A DNA stretch of 64,000 nucleotides from Streptomyces sp. R28 (GCF_041052385.1 NZ_CP163439.1:7925001-7989000), one strand, 5' to 3'; counted from the first letter of the stretch, positions 15,711-24,361 are shown. A program made the numbers and translations. Notes: a model not told the origin generated them from the sequence alone.

Positions 15711-18287
15711 ATGGGACGCGGCAAGCTTCGGATCTACCTCGGTGCGGCACCGGGCGTCGGCAAGACGTACGCGATGCTGTCCGAGGCGCACCGGCGGATC
15801 GAACGCGGCACCGACTGCGTGGTCGCGTTCGTGGAACACCACGAGCGGGCCCGCACCGAGGTGATGCTGCACGGGCTGGAGCAGATCACCCGTAACGAGC
15901 TGGGATACCGAGGGGCCGTCTTCACCGAGATGGACGTCGACGCCGTACTGGAGCGGCGTCCGCAGGTGGCGCTCGTCGACGAGCTGGCCCACACCAACAT
16001 CCCCGGCTCGCGCAACGCCAAGCGCTGGCAGGACGTCGAGGAGCTGCTGGCGGCCGGGATCGACGTGATATCGACCGTCAACATCCAGCACCTGGAGTCG
16101 CTGGGTGATGTGGTGGAGTCGATCACCGGCGTACGGCAGCAGGAGACCGTGCCGGACGAGGTGGTGCGCCGGGCCGACCAGGTCGAGCTGGTCGACATGT
16201 CGCCGCAGGCGCTGCGGCGGCGGATGGCGCACGGCAACATCTACCGGCCGGACAAGGTCGACGCGGCCCTGTCGAACTACTTCCGGCCCGGGAACCTGAC
16301 CGCCCTGCGGGAGCTGGCGTTGCTGTGGGTGGCGGACCGGGTCGACGCATACCTGAAGCAGTACCGCAGTGATCACCAGGTGTCGACGATCTGGGGCTCG
16401 CGGGAGCGGATCGTGGTCGGACTGACCGGCGGTCCGGAGGGCCGGACGCTGATCCGCCGGGCCGCGCGGCTCGCGGAGAAGGGCGCCGGCGGTGAGGTGC
16501 TGGCCGTCTACATCGCCCGCAGCGACGGCCTGACGTCCGCCTCGCCGAAGGAACTGGCCGTCCAGCGCACCCTCGTCGAGGACCTGGGCGGCACCTTCCA
16601 CCACGTCGTCGGCGACGACATCCCGGCGGCGCTGCTGGACTTCGCGCGCGGGGTGAACGCCACTCAGATCGTCCTCGGCTCCTCGCGCCGCAAGAGCTGG
16701 CAGTACGTCCTCGGACCGGGCGTCGGCGCCACGGTCGCCCGGGACTCGGGCCCCGACCTCGACGTCCACATCGTCACGCACGAGGAGGCCGCCAAGGGAC
16801 GCGGACTGCCCGTGGCCCGCGGAACGAGACTTGGCCGGTCCCGAATCGTGTGGGGCTGGCTCACCGGCGTCGGCGGTCCGGTGCTGCTCACCCTGCTGCT
16901 GACCCACGTCAACTCCGACCTCGGTCTCGCCAACGACATGCTGTTGTTCCTCACCCTGACGGTGGCAGCGGCCCTGCTCGGCGGGCTCTACCCCGCCCTG
17001 GCCTCGGCCGCGGTCGGATCGCTGCTGCTCAACTGGTTCTTCACCCCACCGCTGCACCGCATCTCGATCGCCGACCCGAAGAACCTGCTCGCGCTCGTGA
17101 TCTTCGTCTTCGTGGCGGTGTCGGTGGCCTCCGTGGTCGACCTCGCCGCCCGCCGCACCCAGCAGGCGGCTCGTCTGCGCGCCGAGTCGGAGATCCTCTC
17201 CTTCCTCGCCGGGAACGTGCTGCGGGGCGAGACCGGCCTGGAGGAGTTGCTGGAACGGGTGCGCGAGACGTTCGGCATGGAGTCGGCGGCGCTGCTGGAG
17301 CGGCAGAGCGATGTCGATCCGTGGACGTGTGCGGGCCGGGTGGGCTCGGGGCGGGCGCCGGAGCGGCCCGAGGAGGCGGACGTGGACGTGCCGGTCGGCG
17401 ATCACATGGCGCTCGCGATGGCCGGCCGGGTGCTGCCCGCCGAGGACCGCCGGGTGCTTGCCGCCTTCGCCGCGCAGGCGGCGGTGGTGCTGGACCGTCA
17501 GCGTCTGCAGCGCGAGGCCGATCAGGCCAAGGAGCTGGGGGAGGGCAACCGGATCCGTACGGCGCTGCTGGCCGCCGTGAGCCATGACCTGCGTACGCCT
17601 CTCGCGGGTATCAAGGCGGCGGTGTCCTCGCTGCGCTCCGATGATGTGGCGTGGTCGGAGGAGGACGAGGCGGAGCTGCTGGAGGGGATCGAGGAGGGTG
17701 CGGACCGGCTCGATCATCTGGTGGGGAATCTGCTGGACATGTCGCGGTTGCAGACGGGCACGGTGACGCCGTTGATCCGGGAGATCGACCTCGACGAGGT
17801 GGTGCCGATGGCGCTCGGCGGGGTGCCGGAGGACAGCGTGGAGCTGGACATTCCGGAGACGCTGCCGATGGTCGCCGTCGACCCCGGGCTGCTGGAGCGG
17901 TCGGTGGCCAACCTGGTCGAGAACGCCGTCAAGTACAGCCGGCAGGACGAGCCGGTGCTGGTCTCCGCGAGCGCCATCGCCGAACGGGTCGAGGTACGCG
18001 TCGTCGACCGCGGCCCGGGCGTCCCCGACGAGGTCAAGGAGCGCATCTTCGCGCCCTTCCAGCGCTACGGCGACGCCCCGCGCGGTGCCGGAGTGGGCCT
18101 CGGGCTCGCGGTCGCGCGCGGCTTCGCCGAGGCCATGAACGGCACCCTCAACGCCGAGGACACGCCCGGCGGCGGCCTCACAATGGTGCTCACCCTCCGG
18201 GCGGCGGGAGCGCGCGCGGAGCTTCTCGAACAGGGGGCCGCGTCCGTGGAGCGCCCCGCGGAACCTGAAAGGCAGGCCACATGCTGA
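15711..18287 (+). CDS. kdpD: Potassium sensor histidine kinase KdpD
   Basis: An 858-residue KdpD sensor kinase. It has an N-terminal KdpD domain with Walker A 'GAAPGVGKT' (residues 11-19) and 'VDELAHTNIPGSRNAKRWQD'. A Usp-like domain follows ('RIVVGLTGGPEGRTLIRRAA'). Four close transmembrane helices (about residues 385-480), a GAF-like region, the phosphoacceptor box 'AAVSHDLRTPLAGIKAAVS' and an HATPase domain come next. The ATG at 15711 gives the canonical MGRGKLRIYLGAAPGVGKT start. It overlaps kdpE by seven bases. The Kdp-ATPase genes it would normally control (kdpFABC) are not in this window. It senses potassium limitation or turgor in known systems. Confidence 0.95.
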   Translation: MGRGKLRIYLGAAPGVGKTYAMLSEAHRRIERGTDCVVAFVEHHERARTEVMLHGLEQITRNELGYRGAVFTEMDVDAVLERRPQVALVDELAHTNIPGSRNAKRWQDVEELLAAGIDVISTVNIQHLESLGDVVESITGVRQQETVPDEVVRRADQVELVDMSPQALRRRMAHGNIYRPDKVDAALSNYFRPGNLTALRELALLWVADRVDAYLKQYRSDHQVSTIWGSRERIVVGLTGGPEGRTLIRRAARLAEKGAGGEVLAVYIARSDGLTSASPKELAVQRTLVEDLGGTFHHVVGDDIPAALLDFARGVNATQIVLGSSRRKSWQYVLGPGVGATVARDSGPDLDVHIVTHEEAAKGRGLPVARGTRLGRSRIVWGWLTGVGGPVLLTLLLTHVNSDLGLANDMLLFLTLTVAAALLGGLYPALASAAVGSLLLNWFFTPPLHRISIADPKNLLALVIFVFVAVSVASVVDLAARRTQQAARLRAESEILSFLAGNVLRGETGLEELLERVRETFGMESAALLERQSDVDPWTCAGRVGSGRAPERPEEADVDVPVGDHMALAMAGRVLPAEDRRVLAAFAAQAAVVLDRQRLQREADQAKELGEGNRIRTALLAAVSHDLRTPLAGIKAAVSSLRSDDVAWSEEDEAELLEGIEEGADRLDHLVGNLLDMSRLQTGTVTPLIREIDLDEVVPMALGGVPEDSVELDIPETLPMVAVDPGLLERSVANLVENAVKYSRQDEPVLVSASAIAERVEVRVVDRGPGVPDEVKERIFAPFQRYGDAPRGAGVGLGLAVARGFAEAMNGTLNAEDTPGGGLTMVLTLRAAGARAELLEQGAASVERPAEPERQATC

Positions 18288-18997
18288 GCCCGACCGGGGG
18301 GACCCCCCAGACCCCCACGAGGGTGCTGGTCATCGACGACGAGCCGCAGATCGTGCGCGCCCTCGTGATCAACCTCAAGGCCCGCAAGTACGAGGTCGAC
18401 GCGGCCCACGACGGGGCCACCGCCCTCGAACTCGCCGCCACCCGCCACCCCGACGTGGTCGTCCTCGACCTCGGTCTGCCCGACATGGACGGCGTCGAGG
18501 TGATCAGGGGGCTGCGCGGCTGGACCCGGGTGCCGATCCTGGTGCTGTCCGCCCGGCACTCCTCCGACGAGAAGGTCGAGGCGCTGGACGCGGGCGCCGA
18601 CGACTACGTCACCAAGCCCTTCGGCATGGACGAGCTGCTGGCCCGGCTGCGGGCCGCCGTCCGCCGGGCCGAACCGACCGGGGGCGGCGAGGACGACGTG
18701 ATGGTGGAGACCGAGGAGTTCACCGTCGACCTGGCCGCGAAGAAGGTCAACCGGGGCGGGAAGGACGTACGGCTGACCCCCACGGAATGGCATCTGCTGG
18801 AGGTGCTGGTCCGCAACTCCGGGCGGCTCGTCGGCCAGAAGCAGCTGCTGCAGGAGGTCTGGGGGCCGTCGTACGGGACGGAGACGAACTATCTGCGGGT
18901 GTACATGGCCCAGCTGCGCCGGAAGCTGGAGGCCGATCCTTCGCATCCCAGGCACTTCGTCACGGAACCGGGGATGGGGTACCGATTCGAGAAATGA
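18281..18997 (+). CDS. kdpE: Response regulator KdpE
   Basis: A 238-residue OmpR-type regulator, the partner of KdpD. The receiver domain has the phospho-acceptor Asp63 in 'VVVLDLGLPDMDG' and the lysine in 'DDYVTKPFGMDEL'. The winged-helix output domain has 'LTPTEWHLLEVLVRNSGRLV' and 'ETNYLRVYMAQLRRKLE', ending 'EPGMGYRFEK'. Its start lies inside the last codons of kdpD, so the two are translationally coupled. The first about 12 residues are a low-complexity extension before 'TRVLVIDDEPQ'. Targets are not seen nearby unless the downstream permease and RCK genes are among them. Confidence 0.94.
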   Translation: MLSPTGGTPQTPTRVLVIDDEPQIVRALVINLKARKYEVDAAHDGATALELAATRHPDVVVLDLGLPDMDGVEVIRGLRGWTRVPILVLSARHSSDEKVEALDAGADDYVTKPFGMDELLARLRAAVRRAEPTGGGEDDVMVETEEFTVDLAAKKVNRGGKDVRLTPTEWHLLEVLVRNSGRLVGQKQLLQEVWGPSYGTETNYLRVYMAQLRRKLEADPSHPRHFVTEPGMGYRFEK

Positions 18998-19074
18998 GCT
19001 GGTCACAGAGGGCTGGTTCGGGGCGCGGCACCAGGGGTACGAGAGTGTCGGTGCACCCCGGTAGGCTTCAAGAC

Positions 19075-19473
19075 ATGAGTGCTGTTCCTCGTTCCGAAAA
19101 GTCGGTGGGCCGGTTCCGGCGCATGCTCGACCGGCTCTCCTCGTCGCAGGAGGACCTGGAGTCCGAGGAGCTGCGCGAGGACGCCGAGACGGCCGGATGC
19201 GTCAGGATCTGTGACTGCCATGACCGACAGATAGTGACGGTTACTGGTACCTTGCGCACGGTCACCCTGCGGCCGCGAGCGGGAGTCCCGGCCCTGGAGG
19301 CCGAGCTGTTCGACGGCTCCGCCGCCCTCGACGTGGTGTGGCTCGGCAGGCGCTCCATAGTCGGGATAGAGCCGGGGCGCCGGCTGATCGCATCGGGCCG
19401 GATCTCCATGAGCCGAGGCCGCCGGGTGCTGTTCAACCCGAAATACGAACTGAGACCCCTCGGACGGGAGTAG
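19075..19473 (+). CDS. OB-fold nucleic-acid-binding domain protein
   Basis: A 132-residue protein starting MSAVPRSEKSVGRFRRMLDR. After a charged N-terminus it has an OB-fold: 'VTVTGTLRTVTLRPRAGVPA', 'ELFDGSAALDVVWLGRRSIV', 'GIEPGRRLIASGRISMSRG' and 'RRVLFNPKYELRP'. Similar short proteins occur next to the DUF3159 gene across actinobacteria. It ends three bases before the DUF3159 start, indicating an operon. The nucleic-acid target is unknown. Confidence 0.88.
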   Translation: MSAVPRSEKSVGRFRRMLDRLSSSQEDLESEELREDAETAGCVRICDCHDRQIVTVTGTLRTVTLRPRAGVPALEAELFDGSAALDVVWLGRRSIVGIEPGRRLIASGRISMSRGRRVLFNPKYELRPLGRE

Positions 19474-19476
19474 CCG

Positions 19477-20208
19477 GTGACGTCGCTCGACAAGCCGACT
19501 GAAGACACCACCGCAGACGCCGAGCACGACGCCCGGGCGGTGACCGAGGCCGCGCTGTTCGAGGCCTTCGGCGGCATGCGCGGCATGATCGAGACGGTGC
19601 TGCCCGGCCTGCTCTTCGTCACCATCTACACGATCAACAAGGACCTCCACCTGTCGGCCATCGCCGCGCTCGGGGTGTCCCTGGCGCTCGTGGTGGTGCG
19701 CCTGGTGATGCGGGACACCGTCAAGCACGCGTTCAGTGGCGTCTTCGGCGTCGCCTTCGGTGTCGTGTTCGCGATGATGACCGGCAACGCGAAGGACTTC
19801 TATCTCCCCGGCATGCTGTACACGCTGGGGCTGGGACTCGCGTACATCATCACGACCTTGTGCGGCGTGCCGCTGATCGGGCTGATCCTCGGGCCGGTGT
19901 TCAAGGAGAACCTCTCCTGGCGCAAGCGCAACCCCGGGCGCAAGAAGGCGTATGCGAAGGCCAGTTGGGCGTGGGGGCTGATCCTGCTCGCCAAGTGCGC
20001 GATCCTCTTCCCGCTGTACTGGTGGGCGGACACGACGCAGCTGGGGTGGGTGCTGGTCGCGCTGAAGATCCCGCCGTTCCTGCTCGCTGTGTGGCTGACG
20101 TGGGTGTTCCTGGCGAAGGCGCCGGCGCCGATCGATGTGTTCGCGGAGATGGAAGCGGCCGAGAAGGCCGAGGAGGAGCGCAAGGCTGCCGCCGGCCGGG
20201 CCGAGTAG
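19477..20208 (+). CDS. DUF3159 integral membrane protein
   Basis: A 243-residue actinobacterial DUF3159 protein with about six transmembrane helices. Recognisable parts are 'FEAFGGMRGMIETVLPGLLF', 'VKHAFSGVFGVAFGVVFAMM', 'GNAKDFYLPGMLYTLGLGLA' and 'RKRNPGRKKAYAKASWAWGL'. It closes with a charged, glutamate/alanine-rich cytoplasmic tail. The GTG at 19477 directly follows the OB-fold gene. It is convergent with the RCK gene pair across a strong terminator. The conserved place beside potassium genes suggests an ion or osmotic role, which is inference only. Confidence 0.88.
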   Translation: MTSLDKPTEDTTADAEHDARAVTEAALFEAFGGMRGMIETVLPGLLFVTIYTINKDLHLSAIAALGVSLALVVVRLVMRDTVKHAFSGVFGVAFGVVFAMMTGNAKDFYLPGMLYTLGLGLAYIITTLCGVPLIGLILGPVFKENLSWRKRNPGRKKAYAKASWAWGLILLAKCAILFPLYWWADTTQLGWVLVALKIPPFLLAVWLTWVFLAKAPAPIDVFAEMEAAEKAEEERKAAAGRAE

Positions 20209-20223
20209 GTACCCGGCGTTGGT

Positions 20224-20304
20224 GTGACCGTCCCTGGGGGCTGCCGCCCCCAGACCCCCGCTTCGGCCCTGAACGGGCCTCGTCCTCAAACGCCGGACAG
20301 GCTG
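20224..20304 (+). repeat. Streptomyces dispersed intergenic repeat
   Basis: This roughly 80-bp GC-rich segment contains CTGGGGGCTGCCGCCCCCAG (a hairpin), then CCCCGCTTCGG and CGTCCTCAAACGCCGGACAG. I recognise this wording from intergenic regions of many Streptomyces genomes, where near-identical copies occur many times. Only one copy is seen in this window. It precedes the terminator between the convergent DUF3159 and RCK genes. Confidence 0.6.
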
Positions 20305-20306
20305 GA

Positions 20307-20344
20307 AAGCAAGGGCGCCCCGAGCATTCGGGGCGCCCTTGCTT
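20307..20344. terminator. Strong bidirectional terminator
   Basis: A perfect 17-bp inverted repeat (20307-20323 and 20328-20344) closes on a GCAT loop. It lies between the convergent DUF3159 gene and the RCK gene pair. Confidence 0.85.
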
Positions 20345-20362
20345 GTCGTATCCGCGAATGGC

Positions 20363-21040
20363 TCAGCTCGACGTGTTCTCGCGGCGGACCGACAGCAGGT
20401 CCTCCAGCTGCTCCTCGCGGGCCTGGGCCGCCACGAAGAGGAGTTCGTCGCCTGCCTCCAGGGAGTCCTCGCGGGAGGGGGTCAGGACCCGGTTGCCGCG
20501 GATGATGGTGACCAGGGACGTGTCCTGGGGCCACTCCACGTCGCCGACCCGGGTGCCGGCCAGGGCCGACTCCTCCGGGAGGGTCAGTTCGACGAGGTTG
20601 GCGTCGCCGTGGCTGAAGCGCAGGAGGCGGACCAGGTCGCCGACCGAGACCGCTTCCTCGACCAGGGCCGACATCAGGCGCGGGGTGGAGACCGCCACGT
20701 CCACGCCCCAGGACTCGTTGAACAGCCACTCGTTCTTGGGGTTGTTCACCCGGGCCACGACGCGCGGGACGCCGTACTCGGTCTTCGCCAGCAGGGACAC
20801 GACCAGGTTGACCTTGTCGTCGCCCGTCGCGGCGATCACCACGTTGCAGCGCTGCAGGGCCGCTTCGTCCAGCGACGTGATCTCACAGGCGTCGGCGAGC
20901 AGCCACTCCGCCTGCGGGACGCGCTCGACCGAGATGGCGGTCGGCGCCTTGTCGACGAGCAGGACCTCGTGGCCGTTCTCCAGCAGTTCGCCCGCGATGG
21001 AGCGACCCACCGCGCCGGCACCGGCAATGGCGACCCTCAT
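20363..21040 (-). CDS. TrkA/RCK potassium-channel regulatory protein (second of pair)
   Basis: A 225-residue cytosolic RCK protein that gates a potassium transporter in response to nucleotides. The RCK_N domain has the dinucleotide-binding 'MRVAIAGAGAVGRSIAGELL' and Asp-ended 'HEVLLVDKAP'. The RCK_C domain near residues 140-220 has 'LTLPEESALAGTRVGDVEWP' and 'REDSLEAGDELLFVAAQ'. Its ATG shares one base with the stop of the upstream RCK gene (TGATG), so the two are made together, perhaps as a hetero-oligomer. Mycobacteria have the same pair as ceoB/ceoC. No TrkH/KtrB membrane subunit is nearby; the neighbouring permease is an APC-type protein. Confidence 0.9.
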   Translation of the reverse strand: MRVAIAGAGAVGRSIAGELLENGHEVLLVDKAPTAISVERVPQAEWLLADACEITSLDEAALQRCNVVIAATGDDKVNLVVSLLAKTEYGVPRVVARVNNPKNEWLFNESWGVDVAVSTPRLMSALVEEAVSVGDLVRLLRFSHGDANLVELTLPEESALAGTRVGDVEWPQDTSLVTIIRGNRVLTPSREDSLEAGDELLFVAAQAREEQLEDLLSVRRENTSS

Positions 21041-21711
21041 CAGTGACCGCCCTCCTCTTCGGGACCCTTGGCGAACGCCGCCTCGACCTTGTCGACCTCG
21101 TCGGTGCGCATCATCACGTGCACCAGGTCGCCCTCCTGCAGCACCGTCTGCGACGTGGGCAGGATCGCCTCGCCGAGCCGGGTGAGGAACGCGACACGGA
21201 CGCCGGTCTCCTCCTGCAGCTTGCTGATCTTGTGGCCGACCCAGGCCGCGGAGGCGTGCACCTCGGCGAGCTGGACACCGCCGGTGGGGTCCCGCCACAG
21301 CGGCTCGGCGCCCGAGGGCAGCAGACGGCGCAGCATCTGGTCGGCCGTCCAGCGGACCGTGGCCACGGTGGGGATGCCCAGGCGCTGGTAGACCTCGGCG
21401 CGACGGGGGTCGTAGATACGGGCCGCGACGTTCTCCACGCCGAACATCTCGCGGGCCACGCGGGCGGAGATGATGTTCGAGTTGTCACCGCTGGAGACGG
21501 CGGCGAAGGCGCCGGCCTCCTCGATGCCCGCCTCGCGCAGGGTGTCCTGGTCGAAGCCGACACCGGTGACCCGGCGGCCTCCGAACCCGGGACCCAGCCG
21601 CCGGAAGGCGGTGGGGTCCTGGTCGATCACGGCGACCGTGTGCCCCTGTTGCTCCAGGGTCTGGGCCAGAGCGGAGCCCACCCTTCCGCAGCCCATGATG
21701 ACGATGTGCAC
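21040..21711 (-). CDS. TrkA/RCK potassium-channel regulatory protein (first of pair)
   Basis: A 223-residue RCK protein. The N-terminal domain begins 'MHIVIMGCGRVGSALAQTLE' (GxGxxG) with 'VAVIDQDP'. The C-terminal RCK_C part has 'VAFLTRLGEAILPTSQTVLQ' and 'GDLVHVMMRTDEVDKVEAAF'. The start is a GTG at 21711; a GAGGAG lies 15 bases upstream, rather far, so initiation may be weak. It is paired with the second RCK gene. It is distinct from its neighbour, sharing only domain-level resemblance, which fits heteromeric rings. Regulation by NAD(H), ATP or c-di-AMP is possible for the family but not readable here. Confidence 0.9.
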   Translation of the reverse strand: MHIVIMGCGRVGSALAQTLEQQGHTVAVIDQDPTAFRRLGPGFGGRRVTGVGFDQDTLREAGIEEAGAFAAVSSGDNSNIISARVAREMFGVENVAARIYDPRRAEVYQRLGIPTVATVRWTADQMLRRLLPSGAEPLWRDPTGGVQLAEVHASAAWVGHKISKLQEETGVRVAFLTRLGEAILPTSQTVLQEGDLVHVMMRTDEVDKVEAAFAKGPEEEGGH

Positions 21712-22018
21712 GGCGCTTACCCCGCACTCCTCGTTAGGCGTCTGACTTGCATGAACGTGGCGCTCATATCCTTCTCTCGGTTTGCCGGGAAACAGGCGCG
21801 GGCCGGATGCGGACCGCTGGGCAACATCATGCCGGGGAGTCCCGTCGATGACCCCTTGCGGGAGGGCGGGACGGATCGCAGGCTCGCGTGCGCCTCAGTC
21901 CACCGTAACGTCCGGGTCGGACACACCGGCCAGTGCGTCCGGTGCGGGGCGAAAGCCGGCGGTGCGGTCGGTGCGGGAGCGTGGGTTCCGCGCGGCCGAT
22001 CCTCCGACGAACGATCCC
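21712..22018. other. Intergenic region upstream of the RCK pair
   Basis: These 307 bp lie between the RCK pair's start and the 32-codon gene; both are on the minus strand. They should carry the RCK promoter. I see no coding character or clear palindrome. Confidence 0.45.
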
Positions 22019-22117
22019 TCAGCGGCGGTTGAAGCTGCGGAGGCTGGCCAGTGCCAGGGCGGCCAGTCCGGCGAGCGAGACGAGGGCACCGACGAGCTGA
22101 GCGGTCGTCTGCGACAT
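22019..22117 (-). CDS. Small single-span membrane protein (32 aa)
   Basis: A 32-codon gene starting MSQTTAQLVGALVSLAG, followed by an alanine/leucine-rich hydrophobic stretch and ending in the basic SLRSFNRR. One transmembrane helix is predicted by eye (about residues 7-25), with a positive C-terminus in the cytoplasm. The ribosome-binding site GGGAGG, six bases before the ATG, is excellent, and the frame ends in a normal TGA. It is divergent from the KimA-like permease gene (165 bp) and upstream of the RCK pair, so it may be a small modulator of one of these transport systems. That is inference only. Confidence 0.6.
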   Translation of the reverse strand: MSQTTAQLVGALVSLAGLAALALASLRSFNRR

Positions 22118-22268
22118 GAGGCCTCCCGGATGTGATGAGCGTACCGACGCAGGTCATGGAGGCATGGGGACGCCCGCGAGGCCCTCGCCCGGCGCGTACG
22201 CGGCACGGAATTCACCCCGGCGCCGCGCGCGATTTCACCCGGATGTGCTCCGTCCCAGGCCGGGGGCC

Positions 22269-22274
22269 TACGAT
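22269..22274 (+). promoter_or_regulatory. -10 box giving a likely leaderless transcript
   Basis: TACGAT ends nine bases before the GTG start of the permease gene, and no Shine-Dalgarno sequence is present between them. This is the layout of a leaderless mRNA. No good -35 is visible. Confidence 0.45.
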
Positions 22275-22282
22275 TCTCTGTT

Positions 22283-24331
22283 GTGTCCAAACTGACCGAC
22301 GTGCCCAAGCGGATTCTGATCGGGCGCGCGCTGCGCAGCGACCGGCTGGCGGAAACGCTCCTGCCGAAGCGCATCGCGCTGCCCGTCTTCGCCTCCGACC
22401 CGCTGTCCTCCGTGGCGTACGCGCCTGGAGAAGTGCTGCTGGTCCTCTCCATCGCGGGCGTGTCGGCGTACCACTTCAGCCCCTGGATCGCGGTCGCGGT
22501 CGTGGTGCTGATGTTCACCGTGGTCGCCTCCTACCGGCAGAACGTGCACGCCTACCCCAGCGGCGGCGGCGACTACGAGGTGGCCACCACCAACCTCGGT
22601 CCCAAGGCCGGTCTGACGGTCGCGAGCGCCCTGCTCGTCGACTACGTCCTGACCGTCGCCGTCTCGATCTCCTCCGGCATCGAGAACCTGGGCTCCGCGG
22701 TCCCCTTCGTCGTCGAGCACAAGGTCGAGTGCGCGGTCGGTGTGATCGTGCTGCTGACGCTGATGAACCTGCGTGGCGTCAAGGAGTCCGGCAACCTCTT
22801 CGCGATCCCGACGTACGTGTTCGTCGCGGGCGTCTTCATCATGATCGCGTGGGGCGCGTTCCGCGGGCTGGTCCTCGACGACACCATGCGGGCGCCCACG
22901 TCGTCGTACGAGATCAAGCCGGAGCACCAGGGACTCGCGGGCTTCGCGCTGGTCTTCCTGCTGCTGCGCGCCTTCTCCTCCGGCTGTGCCGCGCTCACCG
23001 GCGTCGAGGCGATCTCCAACGGTGTCCCGGCCTTCCGCAAGCCCAAGTCGAAGAACGCCGCGACCACGCTCGCGGCGATGGGCCTGCTGGCCGTCACCAT
23101 GTTCTGCGGCATCATCGTGCTCGCCATGGTGACCAAGGTCCGTATGGCCGAGAACCCGGCCGTCGACCTGCTGAAGGACGGTGTCGCGGTCGGCGCCGGC
23201 TACGTCCAGAACCCGGTGATCACCCAGGTCGCCGAGGCCGTCTTCGGCAAGGACACCTTCTTCTTCATCGTGCTCGCCGCGGCCACCGCACTGGTGCTGT
23301 TCCTCGCGGCCAACACCGCCTACAACGGCTTCCCGGTGCTCGGCTCGATCCTGGCCCAGGACCGCTATCTGCCGCGCCAGCTGCACACCCGCGGCGACCG
23401 GCTCGCCTTCTCCAACGGCATCGTGCTCCTGGCGGGCGCGGCCATCCTCCTGGTGTGGATCTACGGCGCCGACTCCACCCGGCTGATCCAGCTGTACATC
23501 GTCGGCGTGTTCGTGTCCTTCACGCTCAGCCAGACCGGCATGGTCCGCCACTGGAACCGCCTCCTGTCGACGGAGACCGACCAGGCCAAGCGCCGCCACA
23601 TGATGCGCTCCCGCACGATCAACACCTTCGGCGCCTTCTTCACCGGCCTGGTGCTGATCGTCGTGCTCGTCACGAAGTTCACGCACGGTGCCTGGGTGGC
23701 CCTGCTGGGCATGGTGATCTTCTACGGCACGATGACGGCGATCCGCCGCCACTACGACCACGTCTCCGAGGAACTCGCCGCCCCCGAGGGCCCGAGCGAC
23801 GACAGCGTACGGCCGTCCCGCGTGCACTCCGTCGTCCTGATCTCCAAGATCCACCGCCCGGCCCTGCGCGCGCTGGCCTACGCCAAGCTGCTGCGCTCGG
23901 ACACCCTCGAGGCGCTCAGCGTCAACGTGGACCCGGCGGAGACGAAGGCGCTGCGCGAGGAGTGGGAGCGGCGCGGCATCGACGTACCGCTGAAGGTGCT
24001 CGACTCGCCGTACCGCGAGATCACGCGGCCGATCATCGAGTACGTGAAGAGCCTGCGCAAGGAATCCCCGCGCGACGCCGTCTCGGTCATCATCCCCGAG
24101 TACGTGGTCGGCCACTGGTACGAGCATCTGCTGCACAACCAGAGCGCGCTGCGGCTGAAGGGCCGGTTGCTGTTCACGCCCGGCATCATGGTGACCTCGG
24201 TGCCGTACCAGCTCCAGTCCTCCGAGGCGGCCAAGCTCCGGGCCCGCAAGCGGCAGGAGTGGAACGCGCCGGGTTCGGTGCGGCGCGGGCCGGCCCAGGA
24301 GCGGGCGAAGGAGCAGGACGCACAGCGCTGA
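22283..24331 (+). CDS. KimA-like APC-family potassium permease
   Basis: A 682-residue permease with an N-terminal 12-helix APC domain and a C-terminal soluble domain. Segments match what I recall of Bacillus KimA (YdaO), a K+/H+ symporter under c-di-AMP control: 'SDPLSSVAYAPGEVLL', 'YRQNVHAYPSGGGDYEV', 'FSSGCAALTGVEAISNGVPA', 'RGDRLAFSNGIVLL' and 'FVSFTLSQTGMVRHW'. In the tail there is 'HNQSALRLKGRLLF'. The tail (about residues 515-680) would be the regulatory domain. It is divergent from the RCK pair and not far from kdpDE. The GTG start has no ribosome-binding site. Many genomes label this only as APC permease; the KimA reading rests on these matched segments. Confidence 0.82.
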   Translation: MSKLTDVPKRILIGRALRSDRLAETLLPKRIALPVFASDPLSSVAYAPGEVLLVLSIAGVSAYHFSPWIAVAVVVLMFTVVASYRQNVHAYPSGGGDYEVATTNLGPKAGLTVASALLVDYVLTVAVSISSGIENLGSAVPFVVEHKVECAVGVIVLLTLMNLRGVKESGNLFAIPTYVFVAGVFIMIAWGAFRGLVLDDTMRAPTSSYEIKPEHQGLAGFALVFLLLRAFSSGCAALTGVEAISNGVPAFRKPKSKNAATTLAAMGLLAVTMFCGIIVLAMVTKVRMAENPAVDLLKDGVAVGAGYVQNPVITQVAEAVFGKDTFFFIVLAAATALVLFLAANTAYNGFPVLGSILAQDRYLPRQLHTRGDRLAFSNGIVLLAGAAILLVWIYGADSTRLIQLYIVGVFVSFTLSQTGMVRHWNRLLSTETDQAKRRHMMRSRTINTFGAFFTGLVLIVVLVTKFTHGAWVALLGMVIFYGTMTAIRRHYDHVSEELAAPEGPSDDSVRPSRVHSVVLISKIHRPALRALAYAKLLRSDTLEALSVNVDPAETKALREEWERRGIDVPLKVLDSPYREITRPIIEYVKSLRKESPRDAVSVIIPEYVVGHWYEHLLHNQSALRLKGRLLFTPGIMVTSVPYQLQSSEAAKLRARKRQEWNAPGSVRRGPAQERAKEQDAQR

Positions 24332-24361
24332 CGGAAGGCTCGGGGCGCGGCGGGGAGCACG

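Noticed and set aside
15609..17717. A 702-codon minus-strand open frame over kdpD
   Set aside because: kdpD motifs on the plus strand are complete; the antisense frame is rich in Arg/Gly/His without any domain.
22118..22282. c-di-AMP (ydaO-type) riboswitch before the KimA-like gene
   Set aside because: The gene appears leaderless, and the 165-bp gap shows no recognisable riboswitch core or terminator stem.
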